From the NCBI RefSeq assembly GCF_001584335.1, contig NZ_LSBB01000003.1:62001-126000 (forward strand): 64,000 nt of DNA, read 5' to 3'. A program made the position numbers and the translations under genes. Within the stretch, counting starts at the first letter, position 1. Each line of letters opens with the position of its first letter. The stretch is from Bacillus atrophaeus (GTDB lineage: Bacteria; Bacillota; Bacilli; Bacillales; Bacillaceae). Below, piece by piece: positions 43,176 through 52,621 of the stretch. The notes under the pieces were generated by a model, which was not told the DNA's origin, did no database searches, and worked only from the letters and a program-made list of their open reading frames with translations.

Positions 43176-43994
43176 CTCCCGGCCAGGAAGCGTATTGTGC
43201 ACATATGGCGGAACCGGATTTAATGTCTGCATCTCTCCGTACGCTTTCGGTTCCTTCACATATTCAAAAGACTCTCCGTCAGGCGCTGCTTCATTCAGCC
43301 AGTTTTGTTTGGCGCTTTCTTCGCCTTCTGAGAAATTAATTAGCTGATGGGAAAATTCCTGCTTTTCAAGAGCTTTAGGGAATGTGCCCGGAACAATAGG
43401 ACCTTCCTGCGCTTCTAATTCTTTAATCGCCGCAAGCCATTGGTTTTGGTGCATCGTATCGCGTGCCAATAAGAAGGCCAGCATGTCTTTTACGCCTTTA
43501 TCATCTGTCATCTCATAGAGACGCGCGACCTGCAATCTTCCCTGTGATTCGGCATTCAGATTAGCCCGGAAATCTGCCAAAAGGTTTCCGCTCGCTACGA
43601 TATACCCTGCGCTCCAAGGAACGCCTGTACTGTTTTCCGGCATCGCGCCAAGTCCAGATACGATAGCGTGATGAGGATTCATGCCTCCCATGATGGAGCC
43701 GATTACCGGATCATCAGCAGCTTCTTCCTGCTCATGAAGCGGAGCGTCCTCAAGAAGTCTTGCGATCATTGTGGCGATCATTTCAACGTGGCCGATCTCT
43801 TCGGTAGCCGTATCCATGATTAAATCTTTATATTTTTCGTTACCTCGTGTATTCCATCCTTGAAATAAGTACTGCATGGCAACAGAAATTTCTCCGTATT
43901 GCCCGCCTAAAATTTCCTGCATTTTCTTAGCGAATAATGGATCTGGCCGGTCTGGTTTAGCCGGATGCTGAAGCATCTTTGTATGTTTGAACAT
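43173..43994 (-). CDS. ydbD: Manganese catalase YdbD
   Basis: 273-residue dimanganese (non-haem) catalase that disproportionates hydrogen peroxide. The four-helix bundle ligands are visible in GGQYGEISVAMQYLFQGWNT (first Glu, about residue 36), the TEEIGHVEMIATM helix (about residues 66-78) with its E-x-x-H pair, and the later Glu and His-containing helix around LLARDTMHQNQWLAAI. A start at 44024 would add ten residues; ATG 43994 after AAGGAGATGG is preferred. The gene is preceded by a sigma-B promoter, as expected for the B. subtilis orthologue. Confidence 0.92.
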   Translation of the reverse strand: MFKHTKMLQHPAKPDRPDPLFAKKMQEILGGQYGEISVAMQYLFQGWNTRGNEKYKDLIMDTATEEIGHVEMIATMIARLLEDAPLHEQEEAADDPVIGSIMGGMNPHHAIVSGLGAMPENSTGVPWSAGYIVASGNLLADFRANLNAESQGRLQVARLYEMTDDKGVKDMLAFLLARDTMHQNQWLAAIKELEAQEGPIVPGTFPKALEKQEFSHQLINFSEGEESAKQNWLNEAAPDGESFEYVKEPKAYGEMQTLNPVPPYVHNTLPGRE

Positions 43995-44031
43995 GTATCC
44001 CCATCTCCTTTTTCGTTTTATCACTCTCTAT

Positions 44032-44057
44032 ATCCCCCTCGGATACATGCATCAAAC
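44032..44057 (-). promoter_or_regulatory. Sigma-B promoter of ydbD
   Basis: On the minus strand GTTTGA (complement of 44052-44057), 14 bases, then GGGGAT (complement of 44032-44037). Confidence 0.72.
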
Positions 44058-44088
44058 GAAAAAGAGAGTATCGGGACGGCAAAACCTG

Positions 44089-45153
44089 CTACGAATCAGT
44101 TTCGTAAGACTTCCGCAATTCCAGCAGCTCGCGAATCAATTTACGGCCGATCACCGATTCATATTGCTGATACACCGGATCAAGGCGTTTCATCCACTCA
44201 TCTTGCTCTGCCTTTGTCAGCTGATAGATGCTGATCGGGGAATTCTCTTTGATCTCTTTAAGCTGATCCTTATTCATTTGTTCGGCGTGTTTTTCATTCC
44301 ACTCCGTCGTTTCCTTCATCGCTTCAGTCAGAATGCGCTTTGTTTCCTCTGTTTGTGAGTTCCAAAAATGCTCGTCCGTCATGACGGCATAGCCGAGATA
44401 GCCGTGATTGCTGATTGTCAAATAGTCCTGAACATTATAAAATTTTTTAGAATAGATGTTGGAGATTGTATTTTCTTCCCCGTCGACAAGGTTGTTTTCT
44501 AATAACTGAAAGGTAGAATTGAACGAATCCTGACGGGGCGCTGCGCCGAGCTGCCGGAATTGGTCTTCAATCACGTCGCTCTGCATAATGCGGAGCGCTT
44601 GGCCCTTTAAATCATCAGGCGTGCGAATCGGACCCTTATTGGATGTGATTTGCTTAAAGCCGTTTGTCCAATAAGCCAACCCTTTCATATTATTTTTCTT
44701 TAAAGAAGCAAACAGCTGCGTCCCGATTTCGCCGTTTAAGCCTTCCTGAACGGCATCGTAGCTCGTAAACGCATAAGGCAAGTCCAAAACGCCCCATTCC
44801 GGAGAAAGCATCCCGAGCTTTGAGGTGGAGGGAGCGATAAATTGCACATCGCCTTTTCGCAAAGCGTCAATTTCTTCAATATCAGAATAGAGACTCCCAT
44901 TCGGAAAAACTTCAATCTTTATGTGTCCGCCTGACTTTTGACGGACCAACTCCGCAAATTTATTGGCAGCCAGCCCCTTTGGCGTATTTTCAGCAACCAC
45001 ATGGCTGAATCTGAAAACAATCTGGTCATTTAAGCCTTCCTGATCATCATCGTAATAGAGCTCCTCATGAGCTTCACGATCATGGAAGCCTATAAATAAA
45101 GCGATTACAATACCGAGTATCATCAATCCGAGGCATGTCATCAAACTCTTCAT
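44089..45153 (-). CDS. dctB: C4-dicarboxylate-binding protein DctB
   Basis: 354-residue TRAP-type (DctP family) solute-binding protein with an N-terminal membrane anchor (about residues 5-22, uncleaved or lipid-free). Motifs include FRFSHVVAENTPKGLAANKF near residues 48-67 and the conserved Arg in ALRIMQSD. In B. subtilis this protein is a co-sensor that presents dicarboxylates to the kinase DctS, not a transport component. It is divergent from dctS and has no TRAP permease nearby, which agrees. ATG 45153 follows CGGGAGGG. Confidence 0.9.
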   Translation of the reverse strand: MKSLMTCLGLMILGIVIALFIGFHDREAHEELYYDDDQEGLNDQIVFRFSHVVAENTPKGLAANKFAELVRQKSGGHIKIEVFPNGSLYSDIEEIDALRKGDVQFIAPSTSKLGMLSPEWGVLDLPYAFTSYDAVQEGLNGEIGTQLFASLKKNNMKGLAYWTNGFKQITSNKGPIRTPDDLKGQALRIMQSDVIEDQFRQLGAAPRQDSFNSTFQLLENNLVDGEENTISNIYSKKFYNVQDYLTISNHGYLGYAVMTDEHFWNSQTEETKRILTEAMKETTEWNEKHAEQMNKDQLKEIKENSPISIYQLTKAEQDEWMKRLDPVYQQYESVIGRKLIRELLELRKSYETDS

Positions 45154-45237
45154 CTCAGGCCCTCCCGTCATCCCTTATGATTAAGCATAATAGGGGCGAA
45201 GCCATTCGTAAAGATGAAGAGGGGAAAGGAGAAGCCC

Positions 45238-46845
45238 ATGAAAAAGAGGAAGCTTTCGATCCGGTGGAAAATTACCATCCTGTCATACATTGTTGTTACT
45301 TTTTCTTTACTTATCGGAGGCATTGTCCTCATTGGGAATATCCAGCATACAGAGGAGCGCGAGCTGAAAAAACGGCTGATGAACACAGCCAGAACCGTTT
45401 CGGAGCTTACAGACGTCAAACAGGCGTTAACAGAGCAACATCAAAACGAACAAGTGAGCAGTGCCGTTGAGCAAATCCGTATTATCAACGAAGCTGACTA
45501 CATCGTGGTGATGGACATGGATCATATTCGCTATTCTCACCCCGTCAGCGCCATGATCGGTCAGCGATCCGAGGGGGCAGACGAAGAAGCCGCATTTGCA
45601 GAACATATTTATTTCTCAGAGGCAAAAGGCGAAATCGGGACAGCCGTCCGCGCTTTTTATCCGGTTAAGGATCAGGAATTAAATCAGATCGGAGTGGCGC
45701 TTGTCGGAAAAAAACTGCCGGGCATCGTCGATATTATCATAAACTTGAAGCGCGACATCCTTTTCATCGTGATGCTCACCCTCGGATTTGGGCTGGCGGG
45801 CTCCTTTTTGCTGGCGCGCCACATTAAAAAACAAATGTTTCAGCTCGAACCGTATGAGATTGTGAGAATGTTTGAGGAACGGACAGCTACTTTTCACTCC
45901 ATCAATGAAGGTGTCATTGCCATTGATAATCAGCACATCATTACGATATTTAATGAAAAAGCAAAGCAGATTTTCGAAGTGAAGGGCGAACTGGTCGGAA
46001 AGCTGATTTGGGACGTACTCAAAGATTCGCGGCTGCCGGAAATCGTGGAACGGAACAAACCCGTTTACAACGAAGAAATACAGGTCAGCGGAAAAATCAT
46101 TATGAGCAGCAGAATTCCGATTGTCATGAAGAAAAAAGTCATCGGCGCCGTCGCCATTTTTCAAGATCGCACCGAAGCGGCAAAAATGGCTGAGGAACTG
46201 ACCGGCGTCAAAAACTTTGTAGACGCGCTTCGTGTCCAAAATCACGAACATATGAACAAGCTCCATACCATTGCGGGGCTGATACAGCTAGGGAAATCTG
46301 ATAAAGCCATGCAATTGGCGTTTCAGGCTTCTTCAGAGCAGGAAAGCGTCAATGAATTTCTTCACCAATCCATCCGGAATGATGCCGCGGCCGGACTGCT
46401 TTTAAGTAAAATAAAAAGAGGAAAAGAGCTAGGCATTCACGTGTCTATTGACGAAAACAGCAGTCTCCGGGATTTCCCCGAACATATTGATCAGCATGAT
46501 ATCGTTGTGCTGCTCGGAAACTTGATCGAAAATGCATTCGGAGCATATGACACGGTCCATGCGGAAGACAAACGAATTGATATCAGCATAGAACAAACAG
46601 ATGAAGTGCTTGCGATTTTAATAGAAGACAACGGATGCGGCATTTCAAAAGCGCACATTCCGTATCTTTATGATAAAGGATTTACAATGAATAAAACCGG
46701 CGGGACGGGCTATGGCCTCTATTTAGTCAAACAAATCACCGACAAAGGATTGGGCACGATAGAGGTCGCATCGCACGAGGGGCAGGGAACGTCCTTTTCA
46801 ATCGTATTTCCAATGAAGGGGGAGGAAAGAATTCATGGCAGTTAA
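45238..46845 (+). CDS. dctS: C4-dicarboxylate sensor histidine kinase DctS
   Basis: 535-residue CitA/DcuS-type kinase. Two membrane helices (about residues 13-35 and 170-192) frame a periplasmic-type PAS sensor. A cytoplasmic PAS (about 220-320) precedes the phosphoacceptor His in LRVQNHEHMNKLHTI (about residues 333-347). The HATPase domain has N-box NLIENAFGAYD and G-boxes DNGCGIS and GTGYGLYL. With DctB and DctR it induces dctP in response to fumarate or succinate. A start at 45214 exists, but GGGGAAAGGAG fits ATG 45238. It overlaps dctR by 11 bases. Confidence 0.94.
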   Translation: MKKRKLSIRWKITILSYIVVTFSLLIGGIVLIGNIQHTEERELKKRLMNTARTVSELTDVKQALTEQHQNEQVSSAVEQIRIINEADYIVVMDMDHIRYSHPVSAMIGQRSEGADEEAAFAEHIYFSEAKGEIGTAVRAFYPVKDQELNQIGVALVGKKLPGIVDIIINLKRDILFIVMLTLGFGLAGSFLLARHIKKQMFQLEPYEIVRMFEERTATFHSINEGVIAIDNQHIITIFNEKAKQIFEVKGELVGKLIWDVLKDSRLPEIVERNKPVYNEEIQVSGKIIMSSRIPIVMKKKVIGAVAIFQDRTEAAKMAEELTGVKNFVDALRVQNHEHMNKLHTIAGLIQLGKSDKAMQLAFQASSEQESVNEFLHQSIRNDAAAGLLLSKIKRGKELGIHVSIDENSSLRDFPEHIDQHDIVVLLGNLIENAFGAYDTVHAEDKRIDISIEQTDEVLAILIEDNGCGISKAHIPYLYDKGFTMNKTGGTGYGLYLVKQITDKGLGTIEVASHEGQGTSFSIVFPMKGEERIHGS

Positions 46846-47518
46846 GGAGACAATAAAGGTTCTTTTGATAGAAGATGATCCAATGGTTCAGGAAGTGAAC
46901 AAAGAATTCATCGCAAGTGTAAAAGGCTTTGAAGTATGCGGAACGGCGGGAAACGGGGAAGAAGGCATTAAGATGATCAAAGAAAACCGACCGGCCCTTG
47001 TCATACTTGACGTCTATATGCCTAAAAAAGATGGCGTCAAAACGTTACAAGAGATCAGAAAGCAAAAGCTCGAAGTCGATGTCATTGTCGTTTCCGCGGC
47101 AAAAGATAAAGAAACCATCAATCTGATGCTGCAAAACGGAGCAGCCGATTATATTCTGAAGCCTTTCAAAATCGAACGGATGAAGCAGTCGCTTGAAAAA
47201 TACAAACAATATAAACGAAGAATAGAAGAAAACGAGACACTATCACAAATTCAGCTGGACATGATTCTCAATATGCCGCAGCAATCCGCCGAAGAATTGC
47301 CCAAGGGTTTAAATCATTTCACAATGAATGAGGTCATGACCTACTTGAAGCAGCAAAAAACATCCCTTTCCGCTGAACAGGTCGCAAACGCTCTGGGAAT
47401 CGCCAGGGTCACCGCAAGACGCTATCTCGATTATTTAGAAAAGGATGGAAAGATTAAATTGGACGTACAGTACGGGGGAGTGGGCCGTCCGGTCAACCGC
47501 TATTTGTTTGTACCCTGA
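46835..47518 (+). CDS. dctR: C4-dicarboxylate response regulator DctR
   Basis: 227-residue CitB-type response regulator. The receiver domain has the acidic pocket EDD at residues 13-15, phosphoacceptor D59 (ILDVYMPKKDG) and the conserved Lys in LKPFK. The C-terminal HTH (about residues 165-225; SLSAEQVANALGIARVTARRY) binds DNA upstream of dctP. It overlaps dctS and is followed directly by the dctP control region, with a direct repeat at 47521-47538 as the likely target. Confidence 0.93.
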   Translation: MAVKETIKVLLIEDDPMVQEVNKEFIASVKGFEVCGTAGNGEEGIKMIKENRPALVILDVYMPKKDGVKTLQEIRKQKLEVDVIVVSAAKDKETINLMLQNGAADYILKPFKIERMKQSLEKYKQYKRRIEENETLSQIQLDMILNMPQQSAEELPKGLNHFTMNEVMTYLKQQKTSLSAEQVANALGIARVTARRYLDYLEKDGKIKLDVQYGGVGRPVNRYLFVP

Positions 47519-47520
47519 CA

Positions 47521-47538
47521 AAAGACCAAAAAGACCAA
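47521..47538 (+). promoter_or_regulatory. Direct repeat upstream of dctP (candidate DctR site)
   Basis: AAAGACCAA occurs twice in tandem (47521-47529 and 47530-47538), right after the dctR stop and about 90 bases before dctP. CitB-type regulators often bind AT-rich direct repeats. The assignment is inference. Confidence 0.4.
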
Positions 47539-47574
47539 AATGTCCGTTATGATCATAAGCTTCCCCCTCTTTAA

Positions 47575-47588
47575 TGAAAACGCTATCA
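47575..47588 (+). promoter_or_regulatory. cre site upstream of dctP
   Basis: TGAAAACGCTATCA fits the CcpA-binding consensus TGWAANCGNTNWCA at every position. It should block dctP expression when glucose is present. Confidence 0.85.
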
Positions 47589-47630
47589 TTCTAGTAAGAA
47601 AGACACATAAATGTATGACAAGACAGGGGG

Positions 47631-48914
47631 ATGGACAAATTGAAGCTGTCTAAGCTATTCAAAAACTTAACCGTTCAAGTCATAACGGCGGTCATTATCG
47701 GGGTCATTGTCGGACTGGTGTGGCCTGATGTCGGCAAAGAAATGAAACCGCTCGGCGATACATTTATCAACGCTGTAAAAATGGTGATCGCGCCAATCAT
47801 TTTCTTTACGATCGTCCTCGGGATTGCAAAAATGGGCGATATGAAAAAGGTTGGAAAAGTAGGGGGAAAAGCATTTATTTATTTTGAGGTTGTCACAACG
47901 CTCGCGCTCATCATCGGGCTGTTTGTCGTCAATATTATGAAACCGGGAGAAGGCTTGGATTACAGCAAGCTCGAAAAAGGAGACGTGTCACAGTACACGG
48001 CAAATGGCGGACAGGGGATTGATTGGATTGAGTTTATCACCCACATCGTTCCGTCCAATATGGTTGATGCCTTCGCTAAAGGGGATATTCTGCAGGTCTT
48101 ATTCTTCTCTATTCTATTCGGAGTCGGTCTTGCGGCGTTAGGGGAAAAAGGAAAAAGTGTCATTGATTTCTTTGACAAAATCTCGCACGTATTTTTTAAG
48201 ATCATCGGTTACATTATGCGCGCCGCTCCGCTCGGCGCATTCGGAGCCATGGCCTACACGATCGGACACTTCGGGCTCGACTCCATCAAGCCGCTCGCCA
48301 GTTTAATGTTGTCCGTTTATATCACGATGTTTTTGTTTGTATTTGTTGTGTTGAACATCATCTGCAAAATATTCGGCTTCAGCCTATGGAACTATTTGCG
48401 GTTTATAAAAGATGAACTGCTGATTGTACTCGGCACAAGCTCTTCAGAATCGGTTCTTCCGAGAATGATGGATAAAATGGAACGCTATGGCTGTTCGAAA
48501 TCAGTCGTCGGCCTTGTCATTCCGACCGGCTATTCATTTAACCTTGACGGAACTTCGATCTATCTGTCAATGGCCACGGTCTTTCTCGCTCAAGTGTTCG
48601 GAGTCGACCTCAGCATCGGCCAGCAGATTACGATCATTCTCGTTTTGATGCTCACCTCCAAAGGCGCGGCAGGCGTGACGGGAAGCGGTTTTATCGTGCT
48701 CGCCTCAACCTTAGCCGCCCTTCAGGTCATTCCGCTTGAAGGTTTGGCGCTCCTTCTTGGAGTCGACCGCTTCATGAGTGAAGGCAGAGCCATCGTCAAT
48801 TTGATCGGAAACGGAATCGCCACCATCATTGTCGCAAAAAGCGAAAATGAATTTGACGAAGCGAAAAGCGTAGAGGCAGTCGCAGATATGAAAAAAATGA
48901 AAACAGCAGTCTAA
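47631..48914 (+). CDS. dctP: C4-dicarboxylate:cation symporter DctP
   Basis: 427-residue DAACS (glutamate/dicarboxylate symporter, GltP/DctA) transporter for succinate, fumarate and malate. It has eight membrane helices plus the two re-entrant loops. The Ser-rich GTSSSESVLPRM (HP1) near residues 265-276, the NLDGTSIY motif (TM7) near 302-309 and the TSKGAAGVTGSGF motif (HP2) near 335-347 are intact. ATG 47631 follows CAGGGGG. Control by DctS-DctR and CcpA is visible in the upstream region. A terminator follows. Confidence 0.95.
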   Translation: MDKLKLSKLFKNLTVQVITAVIIGVIVGLVWPDVGKEMKPLGDTFINAVKMVIAPIIFFTIVLGIAKMGDMKKVGKVGGKAFIYFEVVTTLALIIGLFVVNIMKPGEGLDYSKLEKGDVSQYTANGGQGIDWIEFITHIVPSNMVDAFAKGDILQVLFFSILFGVGLAALGEKGKSVIDFFDKISHVFFKIIGYIMRAAPLGAFGAMAYTIGHFGLDSIKPLASLMLSVYITMFLFVFVVLNIICKIFGFSLWNYLRFIKDELLIVLGTSSSESVLPRMMDKMERYGCSKSVVGLVIPTGYSFNLDGTSIYLSMATVFLAQVFGVDLSIGQQITIILVLMLTSKGAAGVTGSGFIVLASTLAALQVIPLEGLALLLGVDRFMSEGRAIVNLIGNGIATIIVAKSENEFDEAKSVEAVADMKKMKTAV

Positions 48915-48920
48915 AGGGAA

Positions 48921-48955
48921 AGAACGGCACGTGTCATCGCGCCGTTCTTTTTTTA
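48921..48955 (+). terminator. Terminator of dctP
   Basis: AGAACGGC (48921-48928) pairs with GCCGTTCT (48941-48948), followed by seven Ts. Confidence 0.87.
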
Positions 48956-49193
48956 TGTTCCCTCGGCCGATCCCTCAAACCTCCCCTCACAAAAGGCTGC
49001 CTCATGTCAGTATATTTTTCCAGAATTGTAAGGAATGGAAGGCATAATCGGCTGAATGGATAAATAATAATTCTTTTTGAAAATCTTAATGGATGGACAG
49101 AGACCTCAGCGTTTTTTTGTTATATAATTTACAAATGTAGATGAAAACTATGTTTATGAATACAAGGGCTTTTGTCCTAGCAGGGGTGTATAA

Positions 49194-50219
49194 ATGACGG
49201 CTTTGATTAAATTTTTCCAGCACCCGGGAGTAAGACGTTTTCTCGTCTTTGTTGTATTGGCTGGTGTGTTATATCTCTTTAAAAGCATGATCAATCTGAT
49301 TTTGCTTACATTTATCTTTACATTTTTGATGAACCGTTTAGAAAATGTCGTTCGCCATTTTTTGAATCGCTTTTTTCGTGTCAGTCAGCGCGGAATCATT
49401 ACCTTACTCTATATAGCGCTCGCTGTCGGGCTTACAGTTGGCGGTTTTGTCTTTTATCCTGTAGTGGCCGCCCAAATTGAACAGCTTATTAAGCAAATCA
49501 AATATATCGCTTATCACCCGAACAGCATTCCTTTCTTCGATGAGGTGTCGAATGTCTTCGGAGATATCAATATCAGTTCGTATGTAAAAGAAGCCTTCAA
49601 CGTGCTGTACACATATTTGGCCGATATCAGCACATTCGGATTGCAGATCGTGATGGCTCTTATTCTCAGCATGTTTTTCTTATTTGAAAAAAAGCGTCTT
49701 TCAGAATTTATGGAAAAATTCAAAACAAGCAAGCTGGCAGTGTTTTATAATGAATTTGCTTTTTTTGGAGGGAAATTTGCCAGAACGTTCGGCAAAGTGC
49801 TGGAAGCTCAATTTATTATTGCGCTGGTCAACTGCATCCTAACGTTTATCGCGCTATGGATTATGCATTTTCCGCAGCTGTTCGGCCTCTCCATTATGGT
49901 CTTCTTTCTCGGATTGATCCCGGTTGCGGGTGTAGTGATCTCGCTTGTCCCGCTGAGTATCATCGCCTATAGTACGGGCGGAGGGATGTATGTTCTTTAC
50001 ATCGTGCTGGTCATTATGGCGATTCACGCCATCGAAACCTATTTCCTGAACCCGAAGCTGATGTCCGCGAAGACAGAGCTGCCGATCTTTTTTACCTTTA
50101 CCGTATTAATTTTTTCTGAGCATTTTCTCGGCATTTGGGGTTTGATTATCGGAATTCCGATCTTTGTATTCCTTCTCGATATTCTTGATGTGACGAATAA
50201 GGATAATGAACCCGGGTAA
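49194..50219 (+). CDS. ydbI: AI-2E-family membrane transporter YdbI
   Basis: 341-residue protein of the AI-2E (UPF0118) exporter family with about eight membrane helices. Typical parts are LFKSMINLILLTFIFTFLMN near residues 22-41, the central amphipathic domain (residues about 85-150), and PVAGVVISLVPLSIIAY near 242-258. Family members export autoinducers or act as cation/proton antiporters, so no substrate is assigned. ATG 49194 follows AGCAGGGGTG. A TATAAT at 49123-49128 may be its -10, without a clear -35. It is convergent with nothing and stands alone. Confidence 0.83.
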   Translation: MTALIKFFQHPGVRRFLVFVVLAGVLYLFKSMINLILLTFIFTFLMNRLENVVRHFLNRFFRVSQRGIITLLYIALAVGLTVGGFVFYPVVAAQIEQLIKQIKYIAYHPNSIPFFDEVSNVFGDINISSYVKEAFNVLYTYLADISTFGLQIVMALILSMFFLFEKKRLSEFMEKFKTSKLAVFYNEFAFFGGKFARTFGKVLEAQFIIALVNCILTFIALWIMHFPQLFGLSIMVFFLGLIPVAGVVISLVPLSIIAYSTGGGMYVLYIVLVIMAIHAIETYFLNPKLMSAKTELPIFFTFTVLIFSEHFLGIWGLIIGIPIFVFLLDILDVTNKDNEPG

Positions 50220-50307
50220 TGGGGCCCCATTCGTCATCTCACAGAAACAAAAAAAGCCGCTCTATCAGTGTATATGGGCCATCCGTTCATTCACTGGCGA
50301 CAAATGT

Positions 50308-50351
50308 TATAATACAAACAGTGCCTAATTGATAGGCGCTGTTTATTTTTT
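50308..50351 (+). promoter_or_regulatory. Promoter -10 with a hairpin at the transcription start of ydbJ
   Basis: A TATAAT at 50308-50313 is followed by AACAGTGCCTA (50317-50327) and TAGGCGCTGTT (50333-50343), an eleven-base-pair inverted repeat with one G-U, then a T-rich run. The inverted repeat straddles the expected transcription start. It can be an operator, a 5'-end RNA stabiliser or a very early attenuator. Confidence 0.5.
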
Positions 50352-50374
50352 ATGCGAAAAAGGAGGAAGACTTT

Positions 50375-51301
50375 ATGGATGAGCCCATTTTACATATTGA
50401 AGGCCTCAATAAAAAGATTGGCGCAAAACACATTTTAAAACAGATCAGCATGGATGTCCGTCAAGGAGAAATCATCGGGCTTCTCGGTCCGAATGGTTCA
50501 GGAAAAACAACCTTAATCCGGATCATCGTCGGGCTGTTGAAGCAAAACAGCGGACGGATTACGATTAATGGATTCCAGCACGACACGGAGTTCGAAAAGG
50601 CGCTCGAAGCAGTCGGCGCAATCGTTGAAAACCCAGAATTCTATCCGTATTTAACAGGATGGGATAACTTGAAACATTTTGCCAACATGCACAAAAAAAT
50701 AGATGAAGAAAGACTTGAAGAAGTCATAGAGCGGGTGGGATTAACCTCCGCGATCCATGATAAAGTGAAAACATATTCCCTCGGCATGCGGCAGCGGCTG
50801 GGTATTGCCCAAGCCATCCTGCACAAGCCGAAGCTGCTCATTCTGGACGAGCCGACAAACGGGCTTGACCCTGCAGGCATGAAAGATTTTCGGGAGCACC
50901 TGAAGGAGCTTGCCGAGCAGGAAGAGACGACGATTCTTTTTGCGACCCATTTATTGCGGGAGGTCGAGGATCTTTGCGACCGCGTCATCATCATTCAAAA
51001 AGGTGAAATCAAAGCAGAAGTGAATCTGAATGAGATAGATGAAAAAACAGAAAAAGCCGTGATCGAAGTGCAGCCGGCAGAAAAAGCGCTTGAATGGCTG
51101 GCTGCCAACCAGTTTGTCGCAGAAGTTTACGGGGATGCCATTGCGGTCAACGTCTCAAAACAGAACATTCCTCAACTGAATCGATCATTAATCGAACAAA
51201 ATTTCAGCGTATATGCTATTACCCCTTATACGCAATCACTAGAAGATGAATTTATCAAGGCGACCACAGCATTTCAAGAGGAGGGAGAACAGAATGCCTA
51301 G
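50375..51301 (+). CDS. ydbJ: ABC transporter ATP-binding protein YdbJ
   Basis: 308-residue ATPase of the bacitracin/lantibiotic-export-like (CcmA/NatA) group. Walker A GPNGSGKTT lies near residues 39-47, signature SLGMRQRLGIAQA near 135-147 and Walker B LLILDEPTNGLDP near 154-166, followed by the H-loop ATHLLREVE. The extra 80 C-terminal residues resemble BcrA-type tails. The permease partner is YdbK, which overlaps by eight bases. The substrate is unknown. ATG 50375 follows AAGGAGG. Confidence 0.9.
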   Translation: MDEPILHIEGLNKKIGAKHILKQISMDVRQGEIIGLLGPNGSGKTTLIRIIVGLLKQNSGRITINGFQHDTEFEKALEAVGAIVENPEFYPYLTGWDNLKHFANMHKKIDEERLEEVIERVGLTSAIHDKVKTYSLGMRQRLGIAQAILHKPKLLILDEPTNGLDPAGMKDFREHLKELAEQEETTILFATHLLREVEDLCDRVIIIQKGEIKAEVNLNEIDEKTEKAVIEVQPAEKALEWLAANQFVAEVYGDAIAVNVSKQNIPQLNRSLIEQNFSVYAITPYTQSLEDEFIKATTAFQEEGEQNA

Positions 51302-52061
51302 ATTAATCTGGAATGAACACATGAAGCTCTTCAATCGGAAAGTAACACTCGTGTCGCTCATTTTGATGGCTGTGTTTCACTTTTTTATGGCGCTGATTAT
51401 TAAACGGATTGTTATCAGTGCGGGAACAGATGAAAATTTCATCGGCTATTTTTCATATACGCCGAGCCTGAATATCTTGCTGCAAGCCTTAACCATTGTG
51501 ATCGCGGCAACTATTATCTCGCTTGAATTTGATAAGAAAACAATCAAATTTTTGCTCATCCGTCCGGTGAAACGCGAGCGGGTCTTTCTGTCTAAATTAT
51601 TTACTGTCATTTTAGTCAGTATTTATCTGTATCTTGCGTATTACATCCTGTCACTTGTATTCGGCTTGGTCTTTTTTGGCACGTCGCTAAACTCAGAATC
51701 GGACACGCTCTTTTTCAATACATTAAAGCTGATCGGCACCAATTGGATTGAGGCTGTGGCGATGGCCTGCTTCGCCTTGTTATGCTCAGCTTTATTCCGC
51801 AACAGCTCCATGTCGGTCATTATTTCTTTTATCGTGTTATACGGAGCGAAATCACTTGTCTCGATTATGGCTTTATTTGAGAACAGGTGGGGAAGCTTTT
51901 TGCTCTTTGCGAATACAGACTTCACACAATACAGCAGCGGAGAAAAAACATGGTTTTCCGGAATGACGCCTTTATTTTCAATCGGGATTATTGTGATACA
52001 TGTCGTATTCTTTTTAGCGGTCGCCTGGTGGAGCTTTTGTAAACGGGATGTTCGCGTCTAA
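51294..52061 (+). CDS. ydbK: ABC transporter permease YdbK (ABC-2 type)
   Basis: 255-residue ABC-2-type permease with six membrane helices (about residues 20-38, 58-78, 108-132, 146-165, 173-190 and 225-245). It begins MPRLIWNEHMKLFNRKVTLV, as typical of the YdbK/BcrB-like family. It forms the transporter with YdbJ. ATG 51294 lies inside the end of ydbJ, preceded by GGAGGGAG. A role in peptide or antibiotic export is possible but not shown by the sequence. Confidence 0.87.
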   Translation: MPRLIWNEHMKLFNRKVTLVSLILMAVFHFFMALIIKRIVISAGTDENFIGYFSYTPSLNILLQALTIVIAATIISLEFDKKTIKFLLIRPVKRERVFLSKLFTVILVSIYLYLAYYILSLVFGLVFFGTSLNSESDTLFFNTLKLIGTNWIEAVAMACFALLCSALFRNSSMSVIISFIVLYGAKSLVSIMALFENRWGSFLLFANTDFTQYSSGEKTWFSGMTPLFSIGIIVIHVVFFLAVAWWSFCKRDVRV

Positions 52062-52158
52062 AAGTAAAGGAATGACATTTTTGTGAAAATGCTCACGATA
52101 ATCAATATTATTTGTCGTTTTGATTTATAATAAAGGTATTGACGGAGGTGCTCTACTA

Positions 52159-52494
52159 TTGAGAAACTTTATTACCGCTTTACCAATTGTATTATTGCTG
52201 GGCTTCTCATTTGTGTCATTTATGTTTCAGTTTGAACATCTGGTCTACTTCAGGCTTGCACTGGGATTGTTTTCACTCGTGGGTCTGTTCCTTATATACA
52301 AAATGAAGAAAGGTTTCCGTTACTTCATCATTTATCTGTATGCCAGCTGGATTGTGCTTGCTGCAGTTACCGCCTTCGAAGAACCGATATTCTCAAGCTT
52401 TTTCTTTGGCGGATTGGTGATGACGATGGGCTACCTGACCTATATGCTGATCTATCTCGGGATGAAACAGGACCGGGATGCACGGATCGTTTAA
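52159..52494 (+). CDS. ydbL: Four-helix membrane protein YdbL
   Basis: 111-residue hydrophobic protein with four membrane segments: FITALPIVLLLGFSFVSFMF at the start, LALGLFSLVGLFLIY, YFIIYLYASWIVLAAVT and a final MTMGYLTYMLIYLG, ending KQDRDARIV. The function is unknown. The frame is open from TTG 52120, but GGAGGTG at 52144-52150 sits eight bases before TTG 52159, which gives the B. subtilis length. It lies about 100 bases after ydbK and has its own terminator. Confidence 0.8.
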   Translation: MRNFITALPIVLLLGFSFVSFMFQFEHLVYFRLALGLFSLVGLFLIYKMKKGFRYFIIYLYASWIVLAAVTAFEEPIFSSFFFGGLVMTMGYLTYMLIYLGMKQDRDARIV

Positions 52495-52527
52495 CACGCT
52501 GGTTCCTTTTGGAACGGCGTGTTTTTT
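52495..52527 (+). terminator. Terminator of ydbL
   Basis: ACACGCTGGTTCC and GGAACGGCGTGT pair with one mismatch around TTTT and are followed by seven Ts. Confidence 0.83.
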
Positions 52528-52621
52528 TGTGCTGTCCGGAATGTTAACAGTTGCGGAATAACCGGTGAAAATCTATAATACTTATTAACTTTATCGGAAT
52601 TAACTTTGGAGGGATTGCCTG

